Of a stretch of DNA of 64,000 nt, positions 10,880-20,425 are shown piece by piece. The translations under genes and the position numbers were made by a program. Numbering within the stretch: the stretch's first letter is position 1; each line of letters opens with the position of its first letter. The stretch comes from Gilliamella sp. wkB108 (GTDB taxonomy: Bacteria > Pseudomonadota > Gammaproteobacteria > Enterobacterales > Orbaceae). The stretch is from assembly GCF_001690195.1 (NCBI RefSeq), contig NZ_LZGM01000078.1:124001-188000 (forward strand), given 5' to 3'. Below the pieces are notes generated by a model that ran no database searches, was not told the DNA's origin, and saw nothing but the letters and a program-made list of their open reading frames with translations.

Positions 10880-11794
10880 GTGAAACAAAGAACATTAAAA
10901 AAGACAATACAAGCAACTGGTGTTGGTTTGCATACCGGCAAAAAAGTTACTTTAACGTTGCGTCCTGCGCCTGAAAATACAGGAGTTATTTATCGTCGTA
11001 CTGATGTTAATCCGTATGTTGATTTTCCTGTTGATGCAAAATCAGTGCGAGATACCATGCTTTGTACATGTTTGATTAACGAAGATAACGTTCGAATTTC
11101 GACTGTTGAACATATTAATGCTGCATTAGCTGGACTTGGCATTGATAATATTATTATCGAAGTTAACGCACCTGAAATCCCGATTATGGATGGTAGTGCA
11201 AGTCCATTTGTTTATTTATTACTTGACGCAGGTATTACTGAACAAAATGCACAGAAAAAATTCTTACGAGTTAAAGAAACTGTACGTGTTGAAAATGGTG
11301 ATAAATGGGCAGAAGTTAGACCATATAGTGGTTTTAGATTGGATTTCACAATCGATTTCCATCATCCTGCTATTGATAGTAGCTCACAACGTTACCAATT
11401 AGATTTTTCTTCTGAAGCGTTTATTCGTCAAATCAGTCGTGCAAGAACATTTGGTTTTATGCGTGATATAGAAGCATTGCAATCTAAAGGACTTTGTTTA
11501 GGTGGTAGTTTGGATTGCGCTATTGTAGTTGATGACTATAAAGTACTGAATGAAGATGGATTACGTTTCGAAGACGAGTTTGTGCGCCATAAAATGCTTG
11601 ATACCATTGGTGATTTATACATGAGTGGTCATAATATGATTGGTGAAGTGATTTGTTATAAATCAGGTCATGCATTAAACAATCAGTTATTACAGGCATT
11701 ATTAGCAAAACAGAGTGCATGGGAATATGTGACCTTCACTGAAGAACAAACTGTTCCGGTAGCATTGAGTACTAAACAGCTTGTTTTAGCATAA
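10880..11794 (+). CDS. lpxC: UDP-3-O-acyl-GlcNAc deacetylase
   Basis: LpxC is the zinc-dependent deacetylase that commits UDP-GlcNAc derivatives to lipid A. The start is a GTG at 10880 aligned with the E. coli N-terminus ([21 protein letters not shown]). Zinc ligands are visible as H78 in VEHINAAL and in [11 protein letters not shown]. It is 304 residues. The C-terminus ([11 protein letters not shown]) resembles the E. coli LA-X5-AVLA tail read by FtsH, so regulated proteolysis may be kept (inference). It closes the dcw cluster and is followed by a terminator. Confidence 0.97.
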   Translation: MKQRTLKKTIQATGVGLHTGKKVTLTLRPAPENTGVIYRRTDVNPYVDFPVDAKSVRDTMLCTCLINEDNVRISTVEHINAALAGLGIDNIIIEVNAPEIPIMDGSASPFVYLLLDAGITEQNAQKKFLRVKETVRVENGDKWAEVRPYSGFRLDFTIDFHHPAIDSSSQRYQLDFSSEAFIRQISRARTFGFMRDIEALQSKGLCLGGSLDCAIVVDDYKVLNEDGLRFEDEFVRHKMLDTIGDLYMSGHNMIGEVICYKSGHALNNQLLQALLAKQSAWEYVTFTEEQTVPVALSTKQLVLA

Positions 11795-11825
11795 AATTAT
11801 TTATTGAAATAATATTACTGTTTAT

Positions 11826-11858
11826 AAACGCTTCCATGTGTAATGGAGGCGTTTTTTA
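11826..11858 (+). terminator. Rho-independent terminator after lpxC
   Basis: An 11-bp stem (aacgcttccat with aatggaggcgtt, one G-T pair) with a short loop is followed by a T-rich run. It lies 32 nt after the lpxC stop and ends the dcw cluster before yfbR. Confidence 0.85.
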
Positions 11859-11883
11859 TTTTTATAGTCAAAGAGAGTAGTGT

Positions 11884-12477
11884 ATGAATAAAAGTCATTT
11901 TTTTGCTCACTTATCACGTTTGAAGCTTATTAATCGTTGGCCATTAATGCGTAATGTTAGAACCGAGAATGTGTCAGAGCATAGTCTACAAGTTGCTTTT
12001 GTGGCACATGCGCTTGCGATTATAAAAAATAAACGTTTTAATGGTAAAGTTAATCCCGAACGTATTGCTTTATTAGCCATGTATCACGATGCTTCGGAAG
12101 TCATTACCGGCGATCTGCCAACACCAACTAAATATTACAATCCACAAATAACGACAGAATATAAAAAGATAGAAAAAATAGCCCAAAACAAACTGATTAA
12201 TATGTTGCCTAAAGAGTTGCAAGACGATTTTAGACCGTTAATAGATGATGATTTTTATGACGAAACTGAAAAGAGCATCGTTAAACAAGCCGATGCTTTA
12301 TGTGCTTACCTTAAAACAATAGAAGAGCTTAGTGCAGGTAATAATGAGTTTAGATTAGCAGAGCAACGACTAAAAAAGACGTTATCAGAAAGGAGTAGCC
12401 CTGAAATGGATTATTTTCTGGATGTATTTGTCCCTAGTTTTAGTTTGTCATTAGATGAAATCACTATGGATAAATAG
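11884..12477 (+). CDS. yfbR: 5'-deoxynucleotidase, HD domain (YfbR family)
   Basis: YfbR dephosphorylates 5'-deoxynucleoside monophosphates in the cytoplasm with divalent metal. The 197-residue protein is close to the E. coli length. The HD-domain metal residues are visible: H33 in ENVSEHSLQ and the HD pair in [16 protein letters not shown] (about residues 67-82), with a distal D in [11 protein letters not shown]. An AAAGAGAG ribosome site precedes the ATG. It stands alone between the lpxC terminator and a hairpin shared with the converging autotransporter gene. Confidence 0.93.
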   Translation: MNKSHFFAHLSRLKLINRWPLMRNVRTENVSEHSLQVAFVAHALAIIKNKRFNGKVNPERIALLAMYHDASEVITGDLPTPTKYYNPQITTEYKKIEKIAQNKLINMLPKELQDDFRPLIDDDFYDETEKSIVKQADALCAYLKTIEELSAGNNEFRLAEQRLKKTLSERSSPEMDYFLDVFVPSFSLSLDEITMDK

Positions 12478-12518
12478 TTCACTTTTTTCTGTAAGAATAA
12501 AGACAAGCCTCAATATAG

Positions 12519-12547
12519 ATGATGCTCTGCAAAAAATAGAGCATCAT
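12519..12547. terminator. Hairpin between convergent yfbR and autotransporter genes
   Basis: A perfect 10-bp stem (atgatgctct / agagcatcat) with a 9-nt A-rich loop sits between the two convergent stops. There is no clean T-run on either side, so termination is likely but not certain. Confidence 0.55.
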
Positions 12548-12575
12548 TAATATCCAAATTAATTAATATCAAAAA

Positions 12576-15029
12576 TTAAAAACTGATTTTAGCAAGTGCG
12601 GTAATATAATTTGAGTTTCTCTTACTTTCACCAAAGTATTGATAATCAATATTAATATCAACCATATTGTATTTATAAGTTATACCACCACCAACGTTGT
12701 ATTGATTTTTACTACGATTAGAAGAGTTTGCACTCATTTTAGATAAACCATTAATACCATTAATAGTAATATCACTATCAAATTCATCATCACTTAAATT
12801 AAATGAATAACCTGTTTTGGCTCGTAATAACAGTTGGCTTTCCTTATCTTGCCAAAGCGAATAATTTGCCATTAAGTCGATTGGAATTAACAAAGCCTCA
12901 TTTGATGCTTTTCCATATTTGACTAAATCAATATTATTATAACTTACATTATGCGCACTATTTTCAGTATAAACATAAGTTAAGCCAATAGTAGGTGTTA
13001 ATGTTAATTGTTCTATATCTTGCCACTGATAACCAACAGACGCTCCGATATCCCACGTATTGCTATGGAAATTTTCTTTAATCGTATTATACCTATCGTT
13101 TGCTTTTAGATGGTTTTTTCCATAAGAGTATCCAGCATAGGCAGAAGTAACAATATTCGTTGGCCATTTATAGTTAGAATAAAGTTGGATTTGATAATTT
13201 TTAGTATCAGAATCGTTGGATGATGTAGCTTTATTTTTGTAATCACCAGATTCATAACCTATGGCAGAGCCGATTAATAAATTATCAATAACTTCTTTAT
13301 CATAGCCCATGATAAAACCGTTAGAAGTATATTTATACCCAGAAATACCACGATGATTATCTGTATTTTCATAATGGTGAGTGAGATTTATCCATAAATT
13401 GTCATCATTCTCTGCTAATTTTCCGGTTTGGGAAAATTGTTGCATACGGTTATCTAAGGTGGATTTAGTATAGTTAAATGAATTAAGTGCTATTTCAGTT
13501 AAATGTAAACCATGATTATTATTGTATATTCCGGCTAATGCACGATTAAATTGTAATGTAGTACCTCGATTTTCCACCGCTAAATTACCGCGTCCCATTG
13601 CACTTAATACTGCCCAGTTTAAATCTCCTGCTAAAGATTTATCGGAAATAACTTCACCATTATTTGTAGGATTATAAAATGATTCATACGAAACTTTTGC
13701 TAAATTTTGGGAAAAGCGTTTTGCTACATTTTTAGAGCCGGTTCCTACTTCTTGATAATAACGAGAAACTTGGCGATCAGCGGCAGCTTTTGTTTGCCAT
13801 GCATTGGTAAAATCAGTGACATTACTAGCATTAACAAATTTTAATTCATTACCAGTTAGTTTAAAGTTCAGATCGCCATATATATTTTGAATAAGCGATT
13901 TAGTTTCACCTTCTTTAATATTAGCTATCTTTAATGAATTATTTGCTGATAATACAGAGACATTAGCTTCGGTTGCTGTGTTTTTTAGCCCTTTTTTAAT
14001 AAAGTCATCAGTACCAGTAAATTTGGCAGAAGATTTGACATTGACATTATCGCCACTAATATTATTTATCTGTTGTGAGTCAGAGATACCAAAGCTGATT
14101 ATTCCTTCGATATTTAGTTGCGATGCCTTGTTCGCTTGATCACTAATAGCAAGAGATCCCTTAGTGGATTCAATCGTAGCATTTTTGCCAACATTCAACT
14201 GTCCATCTGATGCGAGTTTAACAAAGCCATTACCTCGACTGGCACTTAATATACCTTGTTGTACCACATTAAAATTACCACCGTTACTAACATCAACGGT
14301 ACCACCACGCATGATGATCATTTTTCCTGTTTTACCTATCAACACAGAAGATCTATTGCTATCATTATTTGTAGTTTCTAATACGGTTTTCGCTCCGATA
14401 ATCTCAATATCACCACCTGTTAAGTTAAAACTACGGGTAATTAGTTTAGCTGGTGCTAATGTAGTTCCTGCTAAATGGTTATCACCACTACGAATATTGG
14501 TATCTCCATCTACTTTTACGGTAGTTTTACCTGAAGTATTTGTTCCAGTACCCATGACATTACCAGCCAAAATCATGAGTCCACCTCTTTTTTTATCTGC
14601 ACCTAATTCAACATTAATATCACCAGCTACATGGACATTAATGTCATTATTAATCGGATCATACGGGTAGTCTTTATGTAAACCGAGATATTGAGTAAAG
14701 AATTTAGTATCAAATTTACCTATCCAGGTATCATTATAAATTTGAAAATTACCGTTGATATTCATGTTAATATCACCTGCGGCAACTGACGGCGTCTCAG
14801 TGTCGGTTTTGCCACTAAACCCTAAGTGAAAAGAGCCTTCACTATTAACGGTCAAACCGTCTGTAACGGTAATATTAACAGGGGTAGAACTACTATTGGT
14901 TAAAAAGTAGCGCTCATTAACTTGATTAAAAGGTAAAGTAACATCTGATGTGGCATCATAGTTTTTCGCTTGTACATAATTAGCACTTAAAGCACTTATT
15001 ATTAATAAAGTAACGGATTTTAATTTCAT
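12576..15029 (-). CDS. Autotransporter (type Va) with beta-helix-like passenger
   Basis: The 817-residue protein starts with a Sec signal peptide (MKLKSVTLLIISALSANYVQA, cleavage predicted after A21). A passenger of about 500 residues is rich in Asn, Gly, Thr and Val, with recurrent GDIN(V/M)-type turns typical of beta-helical passengers. The last 280 or so residues form an autotransporter barrel with alternating aromatic strands and a terminal F (ALAKISF). It is expected in the outer membrane with the passenger exposed. Substrate or adhesive role cannot be read. The G-x-S-x-G or RGD type motifs that would suggest protease or integrin binding are not evident. A near-consensus Fur box lies 47 nt upstream, so iron control is inferred. 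Confidence 0.88.
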   Translation of the reverse strand: MKLKSVTLLIISALSANYVQAKNYDATSDVTLPFNQVNERYFLTNSSSTPVNITVTDGLTVNSEGSFHLGFSGKTDTETPSVAAGDINMNINGNFQIYNDTWIGKFDTKFFTQYLGLHKDYPYDPINNDINVHVAGDINVELGADKKRGGLMILAGNVMGTGTNTSGKTTVKVDGDTNIRSGDNHLAGTTLAPAKLITRSFNLTGGDIEIIGAKTVLETTNNDSNRSSVLIGKTGKMIIMRGGTVDVSNGGNFNVVQQGILSASRGNGFVKLASDGQLNVGKNATIESTKGSLAISDQANKASQLNIEGIISFGISDSQQINNISGDNVNVKSSAKFTGTDDFIKKGLKNTATEANVSVLSANNSLKIANIKEGETKSLIQNIYGDLNFKLTGNELKFVNASNVTDFTNAWQTKAAADRQVSRYYQEVGTGSKNVAKRFSQNLAKVSYESFYNPTNNGEVISDKSLAGDLNWAVLSAMGRGNLAVENRGTTLQFNRALAGIYNNNHGLHLTEIALNSFNYTKSTLDNRMQQFSQTGKLAENDDNLWINLTHHYENTDNHRGISGYKYTSNGFIMGYDKEVIDNLLIGSAIGYESGDYKNKATSSNDSDTKNYQIQLYSNYKWPTNIVTSAYAGYSYGKNHLKANDRYNTIKENFHSNTWDIGASVGYQWQDIEQLTLTPTIGLTYVYTENSAHNVSYNNIDLVKYGKASNEALLIPIDLMANYSLWQDKESQLLLRAKTGYSFNLSDDEFDSDITINGINGLSKMSANSSNRSKNQYNVGGGITYKYNMVDINIDYQYFGESKRNSNYITALAKISF

Positions 15030-15075
15030 TGTTTTATCTTGTATGTGGTTTCAGGTAATAAAATAATATCTCATT

Positions 15076-15094
15076 GATAATGATAATCAATACT
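15076..15094 (-). promoter_or_regulatory. Fur box upstream of the autotransporter
   Basis: The sequence GATAATGATAATCAATACT matches 16 of 19 positions of the Fur consensus, with the first 14 positions perfect. It is centred about 55 nt upstream of the autotransporter start, a normal position for repression. Fur itself is not in the window. Confidence 0.8.
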
Positions 15095-15220
15095 ATTTTA
15101 AAATATATTAATATGATTTTGATTAACTATTTATTTTTATTGGGAATTATAATGAAATAACTTGTAGATTATGTTATTAATAAAAATTAATTCTTTAATG
15201 CTAATATTTTATGAATAAGA

Positions 15221-15904
15221 TTAATCGTTAGCTTGATTTGGATAAATATAACGCTTTACAGGCCTACCAACTGATAAATAAGTTAAATGGCTTTCAAGCT
15301 CTCCGCGCTCTTCTAAATAATCAAGGTATTTTTTTAATGAAATTCGAGACAATGGAATTAATTCAACAATATCACTCATAGAAAAATCACTTTGACACTT
15401 ACTAATTACATTACGCACGGTTTGTAAAGTTTGTATATCAATACCTTTGGGTAACCCCTTATTATGAATTGCCGGTTTTGCAAAAATACGATCATCTAAT
15501 TGATCTTGATTTAAGATTTTTGAAGAAGATAATAAGCGTACCCGTTCTTGATAGGTAATTAAAGCGGTTCGTAATCGACTGAAAGTGAAGGGTTTAACAA
15601 TATAATCAATCACTCCTAAACGAAGTGCGGTTTGAATTTCATTGCTATTACATGCAGCTGTGACCATAATAATATCAATTTTCGGATAACTAATACGAAT
15701 ATGTTTTAACAACTCAAGGCCATTTAATTTAGGCATAAAAATATCAAGTAATATTAAATCAACATGATTATCATGAATAAAATGTAGTGCTTGTTCTCCA
15801 TTATTTACATTTGCAATTAGATTAAATCCCGACAACATTTGTAAATATTTTTTATTCAACTCAGCTACCATTGGATCATCTTCAACAATCAAAACATCAA
15901 CCAT
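15221..15904 (-). CDS. Response regulator, CitB/DcuR family
   Basis: A 228-residue response regulator. The start is MVDVLIVEDD at 15904; an in-frame upstream extension lies inside the kinase gene and is not credible. The receiver domain has D9-D10, phospho-acceptor D54 in LLLDIFMP and K104 in VKPF. The C-terminal part (SMSDIVEL...SRISLKKYLDYL...SVGRPVKRYIY) matches the HTH of DpiA/CitB-like regulators. The ATG overlaps the kinase stop by 8 nt, so the pair is co-translated. The nearby malic enzyme and carrier suggest it controls malate or citrate use (inference). Confidence 0.92.
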   Translation of the reverse strand: MVDVLIVEDDPMVAELNKKYLQMLSGFNLIANVNNGEQALHFIHDNHVDLILLDIFMPKLNGLELLKHIRISYPKIDIIMVTAACNSNEIQTALRLGVIDYIVKPFTFSRLRTALITYQERVRLLSSSKILNQDQLDDRIFAKPAIHNKGLPKGIDIQTLQTVRNVISKCQSDFSMSDIVELIPLSRISLKKYLDYLEERGELESHLTYLSVGRPVKRYIYPNQAND

Positions 15905-17525
15905 GTGATTTTTTCTCCCGATAGAGTGCTTTGAGAGGTAATAATACCCTAAAACAAGTTCCTTTTTTATCACTTCGATCACACAATTGAATATGACCGT
16001 CAAGTTCATCAATACTGGCTAAAACTAAATATAAACCAATTCCGCGGTTATCTCCTTTGGTAGAGTAACCTTTTTGGAATATGTGTTGCATGTCTTTTTC
16101 TGAAATTCCTTCACCATTATCATTAATTTCAATTTGAAAAATAGTATCGCCGACAACTAAATTAACACTGATCCGCTTGTCGTCTAAAAACTGTACAGCA
16201 TCTAAACCGTTATCAATTAAATTACCAAGGATTGTAATTAAACTATGGGTTACAGAACTATCTGGTATTAATGCTAATACACCGTCAATATTAAAAGATA
16301 ACGAAACACCTAATTCTCTTGCTCGGCTGAATTTACTATTTAAAAAACCAGCAATAATAGGATCTTTTATAGCTTGACTAACGAGTTTAGATTCAGCCTG
16401 TTTATTACCGATAATCTCTTCAAGGTAATCGATTAACTCCTGTTTATTATCATTAAAAGCTAAACCATAAATAACATGTAATTTGTTTTTAAACTCATGA
16501 GATTGAGAACGTAGTGCATCAGCATAACGATTAACACCAGTCAAGTTTTCTGCTAATTGTCGAACTTCAGTCATATCTCTAAAAGATGCTATAGCACCAA
16601 CGAGCGAATCATTTACAAACAAGGGAGTTCGATTAGTTAAAATTACAACACCATTGATATTTTGTTCGCAATCATATTCTGCAATTCCGCTTATCATAAC
16701 TTCATGTAAGCGAGTATTAGGAATGATATCAGTTATATGACGATTAATAATATTTTCTTTGCTATCTTCGATACGTAGTATTCGCATGGCTTCGTTATTA
16801 ATTTGTGTAATAAGTCCATTACGATTAACCACAACAATACCTTCTTTCACTGTACTAATAATTGCATCTCGCTCGGCAAATAATTGCGCCATTTCTATCG
16901 GTTCAAAGCCATACAACGTTTTCTTAATATTACGAGATAATAAACTAGCCAAAATAATGGCTACCGCTAATGAGGCAAATAGTGATAACCAGATCGGTTG
17001 ACTGGTTCGTGCTGCCATATGATCTATTTTTTGTAGCGTTTGGCCAACTAGCACTGCACCAATTTGTTGATGTTCATGATTAAAAATAGGTCTAAAAGCA
17101 CGAACAGAATTCCCAAGTGTTCCTTTAGCGATAGAAGTATAAGATTCGCCTTGTAAAGCTCTTTGTTCATCACCACCAACAATTAATTTACCAATTTTAT
17201 TTTTATCAGGATGAGAATAACGGATGCCTTGCATATTAAAAACTACAATAAAATCAACTTGTGACAATAGGCGTGCTTGTTCAGTGTCGTTTTGAATAAA
17301 ATCGAGATTTGCTGGTGTGGGGTTATTCATGTTGTCAATAGTATTGCCAGAGGTTGAAATGATATTAGCAATATTTTCAACGCGTTGGCGGGAAAGTCTT
17401 AAATATTCATCATTAACAACATGAATAATATATATATTTTCAGCAATTACCGATAAGATAAATACTAAACAAATTAAACTGATAAGTTTTACTTTTAATG
17501 AAAGTCGATTAAAAAAATAATTCAT
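15897..17525 (-). CDS. Sensor histidine kinase, CitA/DcuS family
   Basis: A 542-residue kinase with two membrane segments (about residues 12-34 and 178-197) enclosing a periplasmic PDC-type sensor of about 140 residues, then a cytoplasmic PAS domain (about 215-330), the H-box SHEFKNKLH with H343, and a HATPase domain (NLIDNGLDAV near 440, then GEGIS and KGDNRGIGLYLV). This is the layout of CitA, DcuS and MalK, which sense C4 or C6 carboxylates outside the cell. The ligand cannot be set from sequence. Linkage with malic enzyme favours malate. The gene lies 108 nt after the malic enzyme stop, with a 32-nt perfect palindrome in between. Confidence 0.92.
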   Translation of the reverse strand: MNYFFNRLSLKVKLISLICLVFILSVIAENIYIIHVVNDEYLRLSRQRVENIANIISTSGNTIDNMNNPTPANLDFIQNDTEQARLLSQVDFIVVFNMQGIRYSHPDKNKIGKLIVGGDEQRALQGESYTSIAKGTLGNSVRAFRPIFNHEHQQIGAVLVGQTLQKIDHMAARTSQPIWLSLFASLAVAIILASLLSRNIKKTLYGFEPIEMAQLFAERDAIISTVKEGIVVVNRNGLITQINNEAMRILRIEDSKENIINRHITDIIPNTRLHEVMISGIAEYDCEQNINGVVILTNRTPLFVNDSLVGAIASFRDMTEVRQLAENLTGVNRYADALRSQSHEFKNKLHVIYGLAFNDNKQELIDYLEEIIGNKQAESKLVSQAIKDPIIAGFLNSKFSRARELGVSLSFNIDGVLALIPDSSVTHSLITILGNLIDNGLDAVQFLDDKRISVNLVVGDTIFQIEINDNGEGISEKDMQHIFQKGYSTKGDNRGIGLYLVLASIDELDGHIQLCDRSDKKGTCFRVLLPLKALYREKKSHG

Positions 17526-17579
17526 TTTTAATACTTATTTTATAAATCTGAAGACGAATAATATTAACCTATCAACTGC

Positions 17580-17611
17580 AACCTACTAATAAAATATTTT
17601 ATTAGTAGGTT
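17580..17611. other. Perfect 32-nt inverted repeat between malic enzyme and kinase genes
   Basis: The halves AACCTACTAATAAAAT and ATTTTATTAGTAGGTT are exact reverse complements with no spacer. It lies downstream of the malic enzyme stop and 54 nt upstream of the kinase start. It could be a terminator/attenuator or an mRNA stabiliser between transport/catabolic and regulatory genes; no T-run follows directly on the minus strand. Confidence 0.6.
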
Positions 17612-17633
17612 ATATTATTAACGAAATAACCCG

Positions 17634-18791
17634 TTAATATTGCGTTGCATTTTTCACACTTTCGGCAACAACTTTAGCGACGTTAGGTTCAAATGCATTT
17701 GGTAATATATTATCTACTGCTAGTTTTTCTGCTGGAATAATGCTTGCTAAACCTTTAGCCGCAGCAAGTTGCATTGCTAAAGTAATATTTTTTGCTCTAG
17801 CATCTAATGCACCTCTAAAAATTCCCGGAAAGGCCAACACATTATTGATTTGATTTGGATAATCACTGCGCCCTGTACCAACAATATAAGCTCCAGCAGC
17901 TTTTGCTTCTTCTGGAAATATTTCAGGCGTTGGATTAGCCATAGCAAAAATAATGGATTTTGCAGCCATCGTTTTAACCCATTCAGCTTTTAATACGCCT
18001 GGCGCTGAAACACCTATAAATACATCGGCATTTTTGATGGCGTCTTGTAATGTTCCTCTTTGTTTTTCGCGATTAGTTCGCTTAGCCATTGCCATATGGT
18101 GGGAAGGTAATGAATGATCATCCTCAGATAAAATTCCTATTTTATCCACGATTGTTAAATGAGTAACACCGGCGGCAAGTAGCATATCTGCAATAGCTAA
18201 CCCTGCAGCGCCACCACCATTGATGACTACTTTTACTGATTCAATCTTTTTACCTGCTACTTTTAATGCATTATATAATGCAGCTAAAACGACAATAGCG
18301 GTTCCATGTTGATCATCATGGAACACCGGAATATCCAATATTTCTTGTAAACGTTTTTCAATTTCAAAACATCTTGGTGCGCTAATATCTTCGAGGTTGA
18401 TTCCGCCAAAAGAGGGCGCTAAGGCAGCGATATGTTTGACTAACTCATCAGGATCTTGAGTATTGAGTGAAAGTGGAATGGCATCGACATTAGCGAATTG
18501 CTTAAATAAGATGGCTTTACCCTCCATAACAGGGATTGCAGCTTCTGGTCCAATATTACCCAGTCCTAATACAGCAGAACCATCAGTAATAACGGCTACC
18601 AAGTTGCGTTTACTGGTATATTCATATACTGATGACGGGTTATTGGCTATTTCTGTGCATACTGCTGCGACACCTGGTGTATAAGCAACACTCAGATCGG
18701 CCATTGAATTGACAGGAACTTTTGAATTTATCTCAAATTTACCATGCATTTGTTTGCTAATTGCTAAAGCTTTTTCTTGAACAGTTGTCAT
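17634..18791 (-). CDS. Malic enzyme, short form (oxaloacetate-decarboxylating malate dehydrogenase)
   Basis: This enzyme decarboxylates L-malate to pyruvate with NAD(P). The start is set at the second ATG (MTTVQEK, 18791), because AGGA directly abuts the first ATG at 18797 and is correctly spaced only for the second. The protein is 385 residues, lacking the phosphotransacetylase-like domain of E. coli MaeB. Motifs are [10 protein letters not shown] (catalytic Tyr), [12 protein letters not shown] and FHDDQHGTA (metal/acid residues), and the Rossmann [17 protein letters not shown]. It sits between a 2-hydroxycarboxylate carrier and the two-component genes on one strand. The name maeE would fit by context, but orthology to the lactobacillus gene is not shown. 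Confidence 0.93.
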   Translation of the reverse strand: MTTVQEKALAISKQMHGKFEINSKVPVNSMADLSVAYTPGVAAVCTEIANNPSSVYEYTSKRNLVAVITDGSAVLGLGNIGPEAAIPVMEGKAILFKQFANVDAIPLSLNTQDPDELVKHIAALAPSFGGINLEDISAPRCFEIEKRLQEILDIPVFHDDQHGTAIVVLAALYNALKVAGKKIESVKVVINGGGAAGLAIADMLLAAGVTHLTIVDKIGILSEDDHSLPSHHMAMAKRTNREKQRGTLQDAIKNADVFIGVSAPGVLKAEWVKTMAAKSIIFAMANPTPEIFPEEAKAAGAYIVGTGRSDYPNQINNVLAFPGIFRGALDARAKNITLAMQLAAAKGLASIIPAEKLAVDNILPNAFEPNVAKVVAESVKNATQY

Positions 18792-18925
18792 AATCATTCC
18801 TTTTAGATTACTTTTTAAAAAATACAGGATTAACTTTCTACACGATTACATCTGTATTGGCTCAATAACAAACTTCCAAAATAAATTATTATTGATTAGA
18901 TTTTTTAAAGTGCTGAATGTTCTCC

Positions 18926-20221
18926 TCACATATTTAAATAACGTAACAGTGCTGTCGTACAAATGACCATTAATGCACCCCCTAATCTGGTTGCCACTTG
19001 AGCAAATGGCATCAGATTCATTCTATTTGCAGTGGATAGTATTGCCACATCACCTGTACCTCCCATACCACTTTGACAAGAAGAGATAATTGATGCTTCA
19101 ACAGGATACATTTTTAAGAAGAAACTGCATATAAACCCTGTCATTGAAACAGTGAGTACTACGGCAATTATTGTTATAAAGTAAGGAACAGTGAGTACAT
19201 TGACTACACTACCTAAATCGATATATAACAACCCTAAACCAGCCATTAATGGGAAAGTAAAATTACCCGAAATAAATTTATACCATTGCTGACTTCCTCG
19301 TTCCACACTTTCAGGTAAAAGTCGGAAATATTTCACAATGGCTGTTGCAATAATCATCAATACAGGACCTGGGAAATGGATACATTTTTCTAAAATCATA
19401 CCTAAAATAAAGAGAGTAGCTAAAATCATAACCGCACCACTCATTGCTTTTGCATCAAGAGGTGTTTTATCTTCTTTTAGTGCATCAGCTAAACCATCAA
19501 ATTCAATTTTTACTAGTTGCCCATGACCACTTAAATGAGGTTTAACTTCACCTATACGACTCATTATGGCGGTAAAGGTAATGGCAAAAAAGTTGCCCAC
19601 TACAGTAGCAGGAATTAAAGCACTTACGAAAGAATCATAATTTTGATTAAGAATATTGCTATAAGCATTTGATAACTGTAATACTCCTTCACCAATACCG
19701 CCAGCCATGACCGGTGAAACAGTATAAAAAAATGCGTGTTGCCAAGTATCACCAAAGGCTACCGCTACGGCGACGCCAACTACTGCAGCTAGACACATAC
19801 CGAGTAACATTGGTATCATCATACGAATAAAACCTTGAACCAAAATCACACGATGCATACCAAGAATACTACCACACACTAAACTAGCAATATAAAAGAG
19901 TAAGAAATTTGATTCTTTCATTAACATCTTTGTTGCTGCTAATGTATTTTCATCAAAGACACCATAATAAACCAATAAAGAAGGTACAATTAATGATAGT
20001 ATTGCTGGCGCACCAAATTTTTTAAAAAACGGAATATTTTGTCCAATCGTCCCTAAACACCACCCTAAAGGTAAAATGACCGCAAACCCTCCAATTAATG
20101 ATCTTGGTAGCATATCTAATTGGGCGGCAATAATAACGATAATGGAACAAACAATAAAAATAGGTAGGGGTAAAGATCCGATATAGGTTTTATTTTCTTT
20201 CAAATTTTGCATCATGCTCAT
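18926..20221 (-). CDS. 2-hydroxycarboxylate transporter (CitS/MaeP/MaeN family)
   Basis: A 431-residue inner-membrane carrier of the 2-HCT family, which takes up malate or citrate with sodium or protons, or exchanges them. The family's two re-entrant GGxG loops are clear: AGGIGEGVLQLSN near residue 170 and SGMGGTGDVAILS near 400. About eleven hydrophobic segments are present. A GAGG ribosome site lies 8-9 nt before the ATG. It is the first gene of the run carrier, malic enzyme, kinase, regulator. Malate is favoured over citrate because no citrate lyase gene is present nearby; this is inference. Confidence 0.93.
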   Translation of the reverse strand: MSMMQNLKENKTYIGSLPLPIFIVCSIIVIIAAQLDMLPRSLIGGFAVILPLGWCLGTIGQNIPFFKKFGAPAILSLIVPSLLVYYGVFDENTLAATKMLMKESNFLLFYIASLVCGSILGMHRVILVQGFIRMMIPMLLGMCLAAVVGVAVAVAFGDTWQHAFFYTVSPVMAGGIGEGVLQLSNAYSNILNQNYDSFVSALIPATVVGNFFAITFTAIMSRIGEVKPHLSGHGQLVKIEFDGLADALKEDKTPLDAKAMSGAVMILATLFILGMILEKCIHFPGPVLMIIATAIVKYFRLLPESVERGSQQWYKFISGNFTFPLMAGLGLLYIDLGSVVNVLTVPYFITIIAVVLTVSMTGFICSFFLKMYPVEASIISSCQSGMGGTGDVAILSTANRMNLMPFAQVATRLGGALMVICTTALLRYLNM

Positions 20222-20324
20222 AAATATACCTCAACATAGTTATATTTCGGTTAATACTATTGGCAGTATAAATAGCAGTAAAAAAAGCAAAAGAATAAGA
20301 AAGTTATCTAACTATTTTTGTAAT

Positions 20325-20390
20325 TAATGTAAGTGAACACGAATTTTTACATAAAAAAACATAAAATAAGAGTCTTGTGAACTTACATTA
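20325..20390. promoter_or_regulatory. Inverted-repeat pair upstream of the 2-HCT carrier
   Basis: TAATGTAAGT at 20325-20334 is the exact reverse complement of ACTTACATTA at 20381-20390; both halves also carry a nearby GTGAAC/GTTCAC-like extension. The pair is about 105-170 nt upstream of the carrier start. It may bind the adjacent CitB-type regulator, but this is inference. Confidence 0.4.
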
Positions 20391-20425
20391 TAAACTTGCA
20401 TATACTCAGTTTTATAAAATAGTTT

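Noticed and set aside
14164-14670. Long open frame (168 codons) on the plus strand inside the autotransporter gene
   Set aside because: It is antisense to a well-supported coding sequence with repeated motifs and has a low-complexity translation without domain or ribosome site.
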